Source of the DNA: Paenibacillus thermotolerans
Lineage (GTDB): Bacteria; Bacillota; Bacilli; Paenibacillales; YIM-B00363
Direction of reading: 5' to 3'
Length of the DNA stretch: 64,000 bases
Assembly: GCF_028745515.1 (NCBI RefSeq)
Contig: NZ_JAQZSG010000011.1
Coordinates: 1-64,000, forward strand
The position numbers and the translations under genes were made by a program. Position 1 is the stretch's first letter. Each line of letters opens with the position of its first letter. Under the pieces are notes generated by a model that was not told where the DNA came from, did not search any database, and saw only the letters and a list, made by a program, of their open reading frames with translations. This document shows positions 1-7,363 of this stretch, in pieces.

Positions 1-91
1 CCATAATGTCAGATACCGGGGTGATTTCGGTGAATTTATGGAAAAAGGGCGACACTTTATAAACACACGTTTTCCATATGTATGCTCGGAG

Positions 92-430
92 GGAGATCCT
101 GCTGCGGTTTTTACGAAAGTTGGTGCGAGGGAAACACAAATTGAGCATTAAGTTACTCCGAAAAGGGTGCGCGGGGGAGATCATGTTGTGGTTTTACGAA
201 AGTAGGTGCGAGGGAGATACAAATTGAGCATTAAGTTACTCCGAAAAGGTGGCGGCGAGAGACCATGCTGTGGTATTACGGAGGGGGGGGCACAAAACGA
301 GCAATATGTTACTCCAAAAAGATGCGCGGAGGGATATAGTGTCGAGGTTTCGCCGAAAGTGCGCGGTGGACAAAATGATGCGCGTAGAAAAAGTGCTGCA
401 GTTTCGCCTAAGAGGAGGCGGGAGCGCCGC
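92..430. repeat. Degenerate tandem repeat, unit about 83 bp
   Basis: About three and a half diverged copies of a unit of roughly 83 bp. The two best copies share GGTGCGAGGGA (122 and 205), then CAAATTGAGCATTAAGTTAC and CTCCGAAAAGG. The third copy (from about 258) has lost about ten bases and the fourth (from about 331) is eroded. The period is not a multiple of three and the short reading frames across it have no RBS or family resemblance, so I treat it as noncoding. This accounts for most of the gene-free first 483 bases. Confidence 0.6.
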
Positions 431-439
431 ATAACACAA

Positions 440-472
440 AAATAAGCGCCCCCCGCAGAGGAGCGCCTACCA
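440..472 (-). terminator. Intrinsic terminator of the minus-strand glycosyltransferase gene
   Basis: Read on the minus strand, an arm GGCGCTCCTC pairs (with wobbles) with GGGGGGCGC and is followed by TTATTTTTG. It lies just past the stop of the gene ending at 484. Confidence 0.6.
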
Positions 473-483
473 TAAAAAAACGT

Positions 484-1602
484 TCAATTTACCATCTGCA
501 GGATCGCTCTCGAGCAATCCTCCGGATTGTACCGCTGCAGCATATGCGTCAAAATTTCGCGCCGCTCGACGACGTCGCTGTATTGCGTCACCAGACGGTT
601 AAACCAATAATCGATCGTATCGTGCGATTTCAGCTGTTCGCCGAACCCGTTGCTGGTGAAATACTGCGCGTTCTCTTCCTCCTGGCCGGGAATCGGCTTA
701 TGGAACAACATCGGCAGCCCCTTCGCCAGCGCTTCGGTGCAAGTCATTCCTCCCGGCTTCGTAATCAGCAGGTCCGATACCTCCATCAGCTTATCCACCT
801 CGCGGGTAAAGCCGATCAAGCGGACGTTCTCGTGCTGAAACGCCGAATCCTCCATCAAGCGCGAAAGTGTCTTCTCATTGTTGCCCAGCACGAATATGAA
901 TTGGATCTTATCGCGCCACTGCAGCATATACCGCATCAACTCTTCTTGGTTCATCAATCCCCAACCGCCGCCCATCACGAGCACGGTCGGCATTTCCTTC
1001 AAGCTGAGCGATGCGCGAATTTCCTGCTTGTCTTGCTGCTTCCAAAAATTCGGATGAACGGGAATGCCCGTCACGCGAATTTTGGCGCTGGGGATGCCGC
1101 GCTCCATCAGCTTCGTCTTGACCTCGGGCGTCGATACCAGGTACCGGTTCGTCTCGGACGAAATCCACGTTCCATGGGCGTCGTAGTCGGTGATGACCGT
1201 GCAGAGCGGCACCTCAAGCCCGGCACGCTTCAGCCGGGAAACGACCGTGTTCGGGAACGGATGGGTGCACACGACGGCATCGGGCTTCAACTGCCGGATA
1301 ATTTGCGCGGTATGCGCGTAAAAAATCCGATGCAGCGCCAGCTGCGAAAGCTTGCCGAATTTCTTCTTATACTGAGAACGGTAAACCATGCCGTACAGCT
1401 TCGGCTGCGAGGTGACCGTTTTCTTATAAGCGTTGAAAATCAGCGGAAAAATGGTAGGATGCAAAAAAGTACCGAGCTCCAATACACGGGTTTGCACGGT
1501 AGGCGACATCTTTCGCAAGCTGACGGCCAGCGCGTGGGCGGCTTGCGTATGCCCGGCGCCGAAGCCTTCGGAAAGAATCAGTATTCGTTTCTTTCGACGC
1601 AA
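484..1602 (-). CDS. MGDG synthase-family glycosyltransferase (UgtP/YkoN-like)
   Basis: A 372-residue GT28-type enzyme expected to move a sugar from a nucleotide donor to a membrane lipid such as diacylglycerol. The N-terminal MGDG-synthase domain opens with ILILSEGFGAGHTQAA, and the C-terminal donor domain carries VMGGGWG (about residue 212) and TKPGGMT (about residue 283). Length fits the family (about 370-400). No signal peptide or membrane helix is visible, as expected for a peripheral enzyme of the inner leaflet. The start is TTG, chosen because GAGGTGA lies seven bases upstream. It follows a PAP2 phosphatase gene on the same strand, and two more glycosyltransferases lie across the divergent gap. 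The acceptor cannot be deduced. Confidence 0.85.
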   Translation of the reverse strand: MRRKKRILILSEGFGAGHTQAAHALAVSLRKMSPTVQTRVLELGTFLHPTIFPLIFNAYKKTVTSQPKLYGMVYRSQYKKKFGKLSQLALHRIFYAHTAQIIRQLKPDAVVCTHPFPNTVVSRLKRAGLEVPLCTVITDYDAHGTWISSETNRYLVSTPEVKTKLMERGIPSAKIRVTGIPVHPNFWKQQDKQEIRASLSLKEMPTVLVMGGGWGLMNQEELMRYMLQWRDKIQFIFVLGNNEKTLSRLMEDSAFQHENVRLIGFTREVDKLMEVSDLLITKPGGMTCTEALAKGLPMLFHKPIPGQEEENAQYFTSNGFGEQLKSHDTIDYWFNRLVTQYSDVVERREILTHMLQRYNPEDCSRAILQMVN

Positions 1603-1664
1603 TGGAAGGTCACCTCATCTCTACCTTATCTTAGTACAAGTATATTATCTCCATAAGTCCATTA

Positions 1665-2192
1665 TTATCCTAATACAGCTACCGTTCCGAATGCGGTCAA
1701 ACAGCCGACCACGCAGCCTGCGGCGACGTCGGAAGGGTAATGCAGCCCTAAATACATGCGGGAAATGCCGACGATCATAGCGAGCGGTACCAATACGAAG
1801 CCAAGCACCGGGGCGGCTACGACGAAGGGTGAAACCACGGAGAAAATCGCGGTCGTATGCCCGGAAGGAAATGAGTGGTCCTTCAACGGCTTGTCGCATG
1901 TAATCGTTTCGGGAAGGACAAGATAGGGACGCAGTCTCGGATACAATTTTTTCATGACGGCTACGGGAATATGGCTGAGCGCAAGCGCGACGACGGCCTG
2001 CAGGCCGATCTTGGACCACGGCAGCGGCGCAAACCACCAGATGCACAGCGATGCGGCGATCGTTGCGGTCGCCCCGCCGAGATGCGTTAGCCTGGCCAAG
2101 AAAAACCCGAGCACCGCATGATTGATTTTATGGTTAAACAAAAGGAACACGCGTTGGTCCTTTGCCTTTAACCAAGTGAATACGCGGCTCAT
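1665..2192 (-). CDS. PAP2-family membrane phosphatase
   Basis: A 175-residue integral membrane protein with the three phosphatase signature blocks of the PAP2 superfamily: KKLYPRLRP (about 80-88), SFPSGHT (about 107-113) and SRMYLGLHYPSDV (about 143-155). The conserved histidines and arginine are all present. Several hydrophobic segments surround them. The family dephosphorylates undecaprenyl pyrophosphate or phosphatidic-acid-type lipids on the outer face of the membrane. It is 62 bases upstream of the lipid glycosyltransferase gene and probably co-transcribed with it, which suits a role in lipid-carrier or glycolipid turnover. Substrate unassigned. Confidence 0.9.
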   Translation of the reverse strand: MSRVFTWLKAKDQRVFLLFNHKINHAVLGFFLARLTHLGGATATIAASLCIWWFAPLPWSKIGLQAVVALALSHIPVAVMKKLYPRLRPYLVLPETITCDKPLKDHSFPSGHTTAIFSVVSPFVVAAPVLGFVLVPLAMIVGISRMYLGLHYPSDVAAGCVVGCLTAFGTVAVLG

Positions 2193-2412
2193 ACTTATTC
2201 GAGTTCCTCCTCATCCTGTCTGTCCTAATTGTATACGATGTTGAGCTAAAATAGAAAGCATATCTACAAAATCCATTGTAAAATACATTTGTTAACTAAA
2301 GATAAAGCGGGTCTTAAGATTTTTTTATGATTTATTTACTTGCATTTGCTACTGTGCAAACAATTGAATTTTACGATTAGGGCGACGATCGATTCTGAAG
2401 GAGGGACCTTTC

Positions 2413-3573
2413 GTGCGCGTAGCTTTGTTTACAGATACGTACTTGCCGGACGTAAACGGCGTCGCCAAGACGCTGGGCCGATGGGCCGGCTTTTTGCGAA
2501 AGAAAGGAATCGAATGCAAGGTGTTCGCTCCGACGGGTGAAGAACGGGCGGCAGTCCGGGAACCGAACTCGGTCGAACGGTTTTTCAGCCTGCCGTTCTT
2601 TCTGTACCCGGAATGTAAATTCGCAGTCCCCAACCCGATCCATATCAACAAAACGCTGCACGATTTCAAGCCGGACATCATTCATGTGGCGACACCCTTC
2701 AACTTAGGGCTTTACGGCAGCCATTACGCCCGCAAGCACGGTATTCCGCTCGTGGCGTCATACCACACGCACTTCGATCAATATGCGGAATTTTACAAGC
2801 TGCAGTGGATGGTGCCGTTATTCTGGAAATATATGCTATGGTTTCACGCCGATTGCCGCAAGGTATATGTGCCTTCGCCTTCCGCATTGGAGCATTTGAA
2901 AGAACGCGGGCTCAAAAATCTGGAGGTTTGGAGCCGCGGCATTCAAACCGAGCTGTTCCGCGATGATATTTGCCGCGAAGCCGCATTGCGGGAGTTCGGC
3001 ATCGACCCTCGGAAATTCGTCGTGCTTTACGTCGGGCGGCTCGCACCCGAAAAGAGCATCGACGTGCTGCTTCAAGCGTTCGAAGCGGTGCCCGAGCCGG
3101 TCCGCAGCCGGATGGAGCTTGTCATGGCAGGCGACGGGCCGCTTCGGCAGGAGCTGGCGGAGGCGCAGTCCCGCCGCGGATTGCCGCTGCGTCTGCTCGG
3201 TTACTTGCACGGCGAGCGTTTAAGCAGGCTGTACGCCGGCAGCGACGTGTTTCTATTCCCGTCGGTGACGGAGACGTTCGGCAACGTCGTGCTTGAAGCG
3301 ATGGCGTGCGGAACGCCGGTCATCGGCGCCGCTGCGGGCGGCGTGAAGGACAACGTGCGTCACGGCGCTACCGGGCTGCTGTGCCCGCCCGGCGATGCGG
3401 CGGCGTTCGCGCAAGCCCTCCTTACGCTGTATGACAGCCCTGGGCTGCTCAAAAGACTTGGCGCGGGCGGCAGGCATTATGCGCTTACTCAATCGTGGGA
3501 CAGCGTATTCGAACGTCTGTTAAGCTCGTATCGCGGATTATTGGAGAAGGAGCAAACGGCGGGAGTCGTTTAG
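2413..3573 (+). CDS. Glycosyltransferase family 4 (GT-B), mannosyl/glucosyl-lipid type
   Basis: A 386-residue retaining GT-B enzyme. The N-terminal half begins RVALFTDTYLPDVNGVAK, typical of GT4 enzymes that glycosylate diacylglycerol or phosphatidylinositol. The C-terminal donor domain has YVGRLAPEKSIDVLL (about 212-226) and the E-x7-E signature ETFGNVVLE (about 285-293). The start is GTG behind GGAGGG. It diverges from the PAP2/MGDG-synthase pair and is followed by a hairpin terminator and a GT2 gene. I infer a role in membrane glycolipid or cell-envelope glycan synthesis; acceptor and sugar are not visible. Confidence 0.85.
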   Translation: MRVALFTDTYLPDVNGVAKTLGRWAGFLRKKGIECKVFAPTGEERAAVREPNSVERFFSLPFFLYPECKFAVPNPIHINKTLHDFKPDIIHVATPFNLGLYGSHYARKHGIPLVASYHTHFDQYAEFYKLQWMVPLFWKYMLWFHADCRKVYVPSPSALEHLKERGLKNLEVWSRGIQTELFRDDICREAALREFGIDPRKFVVLYVGRLAPEKSIDVLLQAFEAVPEPVRSRMELVMAGDGPLRQELAEAQSRRGLPLRLLGYLHGERLSRLYAGSDVFLFPSVTETFGNVVLEAMACGTPVIGAAAGGVKDNVRHGATGLLCPPGDAAAFAQALLTLYDSPGLLKRLGAGGRHYALTQSWDSVFERLLSSYRGLLEKEQTAGVV

Positions 3574-3653
3574 TCATGCTTCCGTAACATTTTGTAATCG
3601 TTTTGTCATAAAAAACCGAGGAATCGGCACAATAACATCATCAACAGCCTTGA

Positions 3654-3688
3654 AGGAGCGAGTCGGGCTTTACAGCGCGGCTCCTTTT
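3654..3688 (+). terminator. Putative intrinsic terminator after the GT4 gene
   Basis: AGGAGC at 3654 pairs with GCTCCT at 3680, followed by a T run. The loop is long (20 bases), so strength is uncertain. Confidence 0.5.
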
Positions 3689-3707
3689 TTTCAGGCAAGG
3701 GGGCAGC

Positions 3708-4940
3708 ATGATGAATGGAATTGTGTTGATGGTGCAAATCGGTCTGTTTCTTGTCGGATTATATCAAATGACGATCTCCTTCTTCGGCTGGAGAATGGAA
3801 CGGAAGAAGACGAAGCGCGAGCCCGCAAAGACGTTCGCGGTGCTCGTAGCGGCGCACAATGAGGAGAAGGTGATCGGCGCCCTCCTCGAAAACTTGAAGG
3901 CGATGGATTACCCGAAAGATATGTACGATATTTTCGTTATATGCGATAATTGCACCGATGCGACGGCGGATATCGCAAGAAGCCACGGGGTATACGCGAT
4001 GGAGAGGTTCGACCGGACGCTTCGCGGCAAAGGGTTCGCCATCGAATGGATGCTCCGCGAGCTGTGGAATATGCCGAAAAAGTATGACGCGGTTGCGATG
4101 TTCGATGCGGACAATTTGGTGGAGCCGCAATTTTTGCGGGAAATGAATGACGATCTGTTGAACGGCTCGCGTGTCATCCAGGCGTATCTCGACACGAAAA
4201 ATCCGTCCGATTCCTGGATCACCGCTTCTTACGGCGTTACTTATTGGTTTTGCAACCGGCTGTGGCAAATTCCGAGACGCCGTCTGAATATGGCGAATTT
4301 CCTCGGCGGCACGGGCATGTGCTTTGAATCGAAGCTGCTGAAGGAGATGGGCTGGGGCGCCACATCGCTCGTAGAGGATCTGGAGTTCACGATGCGCTGC
4401 GTCAAGCAAGGCGTCTATCCTACGTTCAATTACGACGCGAAGGTGTATGACGAGAAGCCGATAACGTTTCACGCCTCCGTACGCCAAAGGCTTCGCTGGA
4501 TGCAGGGACACTTTGACGTCGCCCGCCGCTATTTCTTTCCGCTCCTTTGGGCCGGCCTTAAGGAAAGAAGCTTGACGAAAATCGATACGGCGCTATATTC
4601 TATAACGGTTTACAATGTATTATTCTCGTTTGTGTTCTCGCTCATCCTGCTTGCGGATCAGCTTCGGCCGGGCGAGCCGGCATTTCTGTCGATCTACGAT
4701 TTCGTGCCGGCGACAGTCGGAATATTGTGCATGCTCGCGATTTATATGCAGTTTCCGCTGGCCCTTGCGCTGGAAAAAGTTACATCGTGGAAAATGTACG
4801 CCGCGCTCATCGCCTTTCCGCTGTTTTTGCTGTCATGGTATCCGATAACGATGCATGCTTTTTTCACGCAGAACAATAAACGATGGAGCCATACGCAGCA
4901 TACGCGGGTGCTCCGATTGGACGATGTGCAGAAGCTGTAA
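3708..4940 (+). CDS. Membrane-bound processive-type GT2 glycosyltransferase
   Basis: A 410-residue GT2 enzyme. An N-terminal membrane helix (about 5-25) leads into a GT-A catalytic domain with VLVAAHNEE (about 45-53), the DxD-type metal site FDADN (about 131), the general-base region VEDLEF (about 224) and the QRLRW motif (about 260) typical of processive synthases of the cellulose/hyaluronan group. Three C-terminal membrane helices follow. The family polymerises or transfers sugars across the membrane. The RBS is AAGGGGG. There is no polymer-export partner beside it, so the product is unknown; it may act with the adjacent GT4. Confidence 0.85.
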   Translation: MMNGIVLMVQIGLFLVGLYQMTISFFGWRMERKKTKREPAKTFAVLVAAHNEEKVIGALLENLKAMDYPKDMYDIFVICDNCTDATADIARSHGVYAMERFDRTLRGKGFAIEWMLRELWNMPKKYDAVAMFDADNLVEPQFLREMNDDLLNGSRVIQAYLDTKNPSDSWITASYGVTYWFCNRLWQIPRRRLNMANFLGGTGMCFESKLLKEMGWGATSLVEDLEFTMRCVKQGVYPTFNYDAKVYDEKPITFHASVRQRLRWMQGHFDVARRYFFPLLWAGLKERSLTKIDTALYSITVYNVLFSFVFSLILLADQLRPGEPAFLSIYDFVPATVGILCMLAIYMQFPLALALEKVTSWKMYAALIAFPLFLLSWYPITMHAFFTQNNKRWSHTQHTRVLRLDDVQKL

Positions 4941-4947
4941 TCGGATG

Positions 4948-4976
4948 TTGACGTTCGCCAGGTTATGTGATATATT
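4948..4976 (+). promoter_or_regulatory. Vegetative promoter of infC-rpmI-rplT
   Basis: TTGACG (4948-4953) and TATATT (4971-4976) with a 17-bp spacer, just before the L20-type leader. Confidence 0.8.
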
Positions 4977-4983
4977 TTTGACT

Positions 4984-5152
4984 TGAGTTGGATTTACCGA
5001 CTTGTTTGGCACAAAGCAGAAGCGCCCGCTTCTCACCTGCCCGATTGTGAATCGGCCGGTAACCGCCGTTGATTAGAATGCGACCCGATTATGTGTAAAG
5101 TACGCTAATTCGGAAGAACGCGGGCACTCATTGCGGTGCTCGCTTTTTTTAT
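4984..5152 (+). ncRNA. L20 leader (autoregulatory 5' UTR of the infC operon)
   Basis: The transcribed leader between the promoter and infC resembles the Bacillales L20 leader: a conserved AGCGCCCGCTTCTCACC block (around 5020-5036), a CCGATTGTGAATCGG hairpin (5041-5055), and a terminator. GCGGGCAC (5120-5127) pairs with GTGCTCGC (5136-5143) before seven T residues. In the family, excess ribosomal protein L20 stabilises the terminating fold and shuts off infC-rpmI-rplT. Boundaries are approximate. Confidence 0.8.
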
Positions 5153-5196
5153 GATCTAATAGTAGGGTACGTTACTTTATTTGGGGGTGGCAAGCA

Positions 5197-5706
5197 ATTA
5201 GCAGGGAACAGCATCAAATTAACGAAGAAATTCGTGCGCGGGAAGTCCGCGTTGTCGGTCCGGACGGAGAGCAGCTTGGAATTATGCAATTCCGGGATGC
5301 GCTGCAAAGCGCAATGGACTTGAATCTGGATCTTGTGAACATCGCTCCGACGGCGAAGCCGCCGGTCTGCCGCATCATGGACTACGGAAAATTCCGTTAT
5401 GAGCAGCAGAAGAAGGAGAAGGAAAACCGCAAAAACCAGAAGGTTGTCGACATTAAGGAAGTTCGATTCAGCGCTACGATCGACGAACACGATTTCCAGA
5501 CGAAATTGAAGAACGTCATCAAGTTTCTGAAGGACGAGGACAAGGTGAAATGCACGATCCGTTTCCGCGGCCGTGAAATTACCCATGCGAACGTCGGACA
5601 GAAGGTGCTGGAGCGCGTGGCGCAGGAAGTGGAGGAATTCTCCATTCAAGAGCGCAGACCGAAGCTCGAAGGCCGAAGCATGATCATGATTTTGGCGCCG
5701 AAGTGA
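5197..5706 (+). CDS. infC: Translation initiation factor IF-3
   Basis: IF-3 of 169 residues, which binds the 30S subunit and proofreads the initiator tRNA/start codon pairing. Core segments are visible: INEEIRAREVRVVG, LVNIAPTAKPPVCRIMDYGKF and the C-terminal domain with KEVRFSATIDEHDFQTKL and IRFRGREI. The start is the rare ATT at 5197, in frame and six bases after GGGGGTGG; it restores the N-terminal INEEIRARE block. The first in-frame ATG (5284) would cut off about 29 conserved residues. An AUU start is the known device by which IF-3 represses its own translation. First gene of infC-rpmI-rplT. Confidence 0.93.
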   Translation: MSREQHQINEEIRAREVRVVGPDGEQLGIMQFRDALQSAMDLNLDLVNIAPTAKPPVCRIMDYGKFRYEQQKKEKENRKNQKVVDIKEVRFSATIDEHDFQTKLKNVIKFLKDEDKVKCTIRFRGREITHANVGQKVLERVAQEVEEFSIQERRPKLEGRSMIMILAPK

Positions 5707-5790
5707 TTTTACCGGGGCAACATTTTCGTGTGAGCATATACATTGTGTGCTTCAAGAGATTTTACGAAACAATTAGGAGGAGCAACAGAC

Positions 5791-5991
5791 ATGCCAAAAA
5801 TGAAAACGCACAGTTCCCTGAAGGACCGTTTCAAGGTTACGGGCACAGGCAAAGTAAAGCGTTACAAAGCATACAAAAACCATTTGCTTTCGGGTAAATC
5901 CGCCCGCCAAAAGCGCGGTTTGTCCACGCAGCCGCTTCTGCACTCCGGCGACGTAGCCCGCATGAAGCAGCAATTGGCTAACCTTAAATAA
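5791..5991 (+). CDS. rpmI: 50S ribosomal protein L35
   Basis: A 66-residue basic protein beginning [20 protein letters not shown], the standard L35 start, with KHKR-type basic C-terminal segments. ATG at 5791 follows AGGAGG; an in-frame upstream ATG lacks an RBS and would add residues not found in L35. It lies between infC and rplT, the universal Bacillales order. Confidence 0.96.
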   Translation: MPKMKTHSSLKDRFKVTGTGKVKRYKAYKNHLLSGKSARQKRGLSTQPLLHSGDVARMKQQLANLK

Positions 5992-6041
5992 CATTTATAG
6001 CTTACATTTCGACTGACCAGAATATTTAGGAGGGTTTACCT

Positions 6042-6401
6042 ATGGCAAGAGTTAAGGGCGGGTTCGTCACTCGCCGTCGTCATAAAAAGTTTTTGAAGCT
6101 CGCGAAAGGTTACTTCGGCGCGAAGCATCGCCTGTTTAAGAAAGCACACGAGCAAGTGATGAAATCCTTGCTTTACGCATACCGCGACCGCCGTCAAACA
6201 AAGCGCAACTTCCGTAAGCTTTGGATCGTGCGGATCAACGCTGCGGCACGCATGAACGGCTTGTCCTACAGCCGCATGATGCACGGCTTGAAGCTTGCCG
6301 GCGTGAACGTAAACCGCAAGATGCTTGCGGACCTTGCGGTGAACGACATCAACGCATTCAACACGCTCGCCAGCAAAGCGAAAGAGAAAATCAACGCGTA
6401 A
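6042..6401 (+). CDS. rplT: 50S ribosomal protein L20
   Basis: A 119-residue L20 with the expected start [23 protein letters not shown] and the conserved [14 protein letters not shown] segment. It binds 23S rRNA early in 50S assembly and, in this family, also the leader of its own mRNA (see 4984). RBS AGGAGGG; the gene ends 18 bases before a strong terminator. Confidence 0.97.
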   Translation: MARVKGGFVTRRRHKKFLKLAKGYFGAKHRLFKKAHEQVMKSLLYAYRDRRQTKRNFRKLWIVRINAAARMNGLSYSRMMHGLKLAGVNVNRKMLADLAVNDINAFNTLASKAKEKINA

Positions 6402-6419
6402 CTTTGGTTTGCGCGACAA

Positions 6420-6449
6420 AGGACTGCCCTGCGGGGCGGTCCTTTTTTT
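6420..6449 (+). terminator. Intrinsic terminator of infC-rpmI-rplT
   Basis: AGGACTGCCC pairs with GGGCGGTCCT around a TGCG loop, followed by seven T residues. Confidence 0.9.
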
Positions 6450-6582
6450 GATCGGCCCCGGGCGGGCAATGCGCTGCTTCGGCGGCAAGCATAGCAGCAA
6501 CCGCCGGCCGCCGCTGGAACCGGCCACGTCGGCTGTTCGCCGCTGGGACCCCCCAACCTCTTCGCTCGGCTGTTCCCATAGC

Positions 6583-6770
6583 TAACGGAAGCGAATGTCC
6601 GCTAAAATGGGCTAGTTTACATAATTCGGCAATGTAACGGAAGACGTTGTCCGCTAACACGGCCTTTCTTATGATTTTTTGGACTTTTCGGCAAATTAGC
6701 GGTCAGCTTGTTCCGTTATGTCGCGAGATTCCGCCATTTGCGGCGAATTAGCGGACACTGTGTTCCGTTA
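6583..6770. repeat. Four-copy palindromic intergenic element (2 direct + 2 inverted)
   Basis: Four 22-bp copies of TAACGGA-N7-GTCCGCTA or its reverse complement. Two are direct (6583, 6635) and two inverted (6697, 6749), stepping 52, 62 and 52 bp. The whole element can fold into a large stem. A single copy occurs at 23774 and a diverged element of the same architecture at 36404. No gene is seen between 6450 and the ilv promoter. Confidence 0.8.
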
Positions 6771-6851
6771 ATCCGCTCGGCGCACAGCAAACATGCACGG
6801 GATCGGCAGGAAACCGGTAAGCGCTGCCATAAATTATCTGAAAAATTGACC

Positions 6852-6880
6852 TTGACTCATCCTTTGCTCGAACATATAAT
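6852..6880 (+). promoter_or_regulatory. Promoter of the ilvB operon
   Basis: TTGACT (6852-6857), 17-bp spacer, TATAAT (6875-6880). Confidence 0.85.
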
Positions 6881-6886
6881 AATCTC

Positions 6887-7340
6887 TAAGCAAAATGAAC
6901 ACACTGTTAGTCAGTTACATCGGAATCTGCAATGAAGAGGACGAAGCGATAAGGGCTCTTATGAACAGAGAGCGTTAGGAACGGCTGAAACCGGCGCCAT
7001 AACCCCGTATACGCGAGCTCACCTCGGAGCTGTTCTCCTGAAACGCAATGCAGCGCTTTAAGGCTGTAAAGCTGAACTTCGGTGACGTCAGATGATGTCA
7101 TACGCAGAGTCAGCCCGCCGCCACATGCTTTGCCTATTAGGGAGAATCGGATTGGCACACGTTACCGTGCTGCAGTTACGCTCGCAAGCGCACGCTCGAT
7201 GAAGAGCCGCGCGGCGCAACTGACGGAGGCTGCCATCGTAAGATGGCCGCGAACTTTGGGTGGTACCGCGAAAGATAACCCCTTTCGTCCCATTTCTCAC
7301 CGTAATGATCGGTGGGGAGGGATGAGAGGGGTTTTTTAAT
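6887..7340 (+). promoter_or_regulatory. T-box leader of ilvB operon, Leu (CTC) specifier
   Basis: A long leader ending in the T-box sequence GGGTGGTACCGCG (7258-7270), then a terminator: AACCCCTTTC pairs with GAGAGGGGTT before a T run ending about 7337. The likely specifier codon is CTC at 7018-7020 in the context GAG-CTC-A; the same context holds CTC in the leuA leader and TTC in the pheS leader of this window. Uncharged tRNA-Leu would stabilise the antiterminator and switch on ilvB-ilvN-ilvC. Confidence 0.9.
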
Positions 7341-7363
7341 TATATCGAATGGAGGGGTCACTT

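Noticed and set aside
206-445. Overlapping short open frames in the left-edge repeat
   Set aside because: They lie on both strands over a degenerate repeat, without RBS or recognisable protein sequence.
7349-7363. ATG 7349 as ilvB start
   Set aside because: It overlaps the GGAGGGG that serves GTG 7364.
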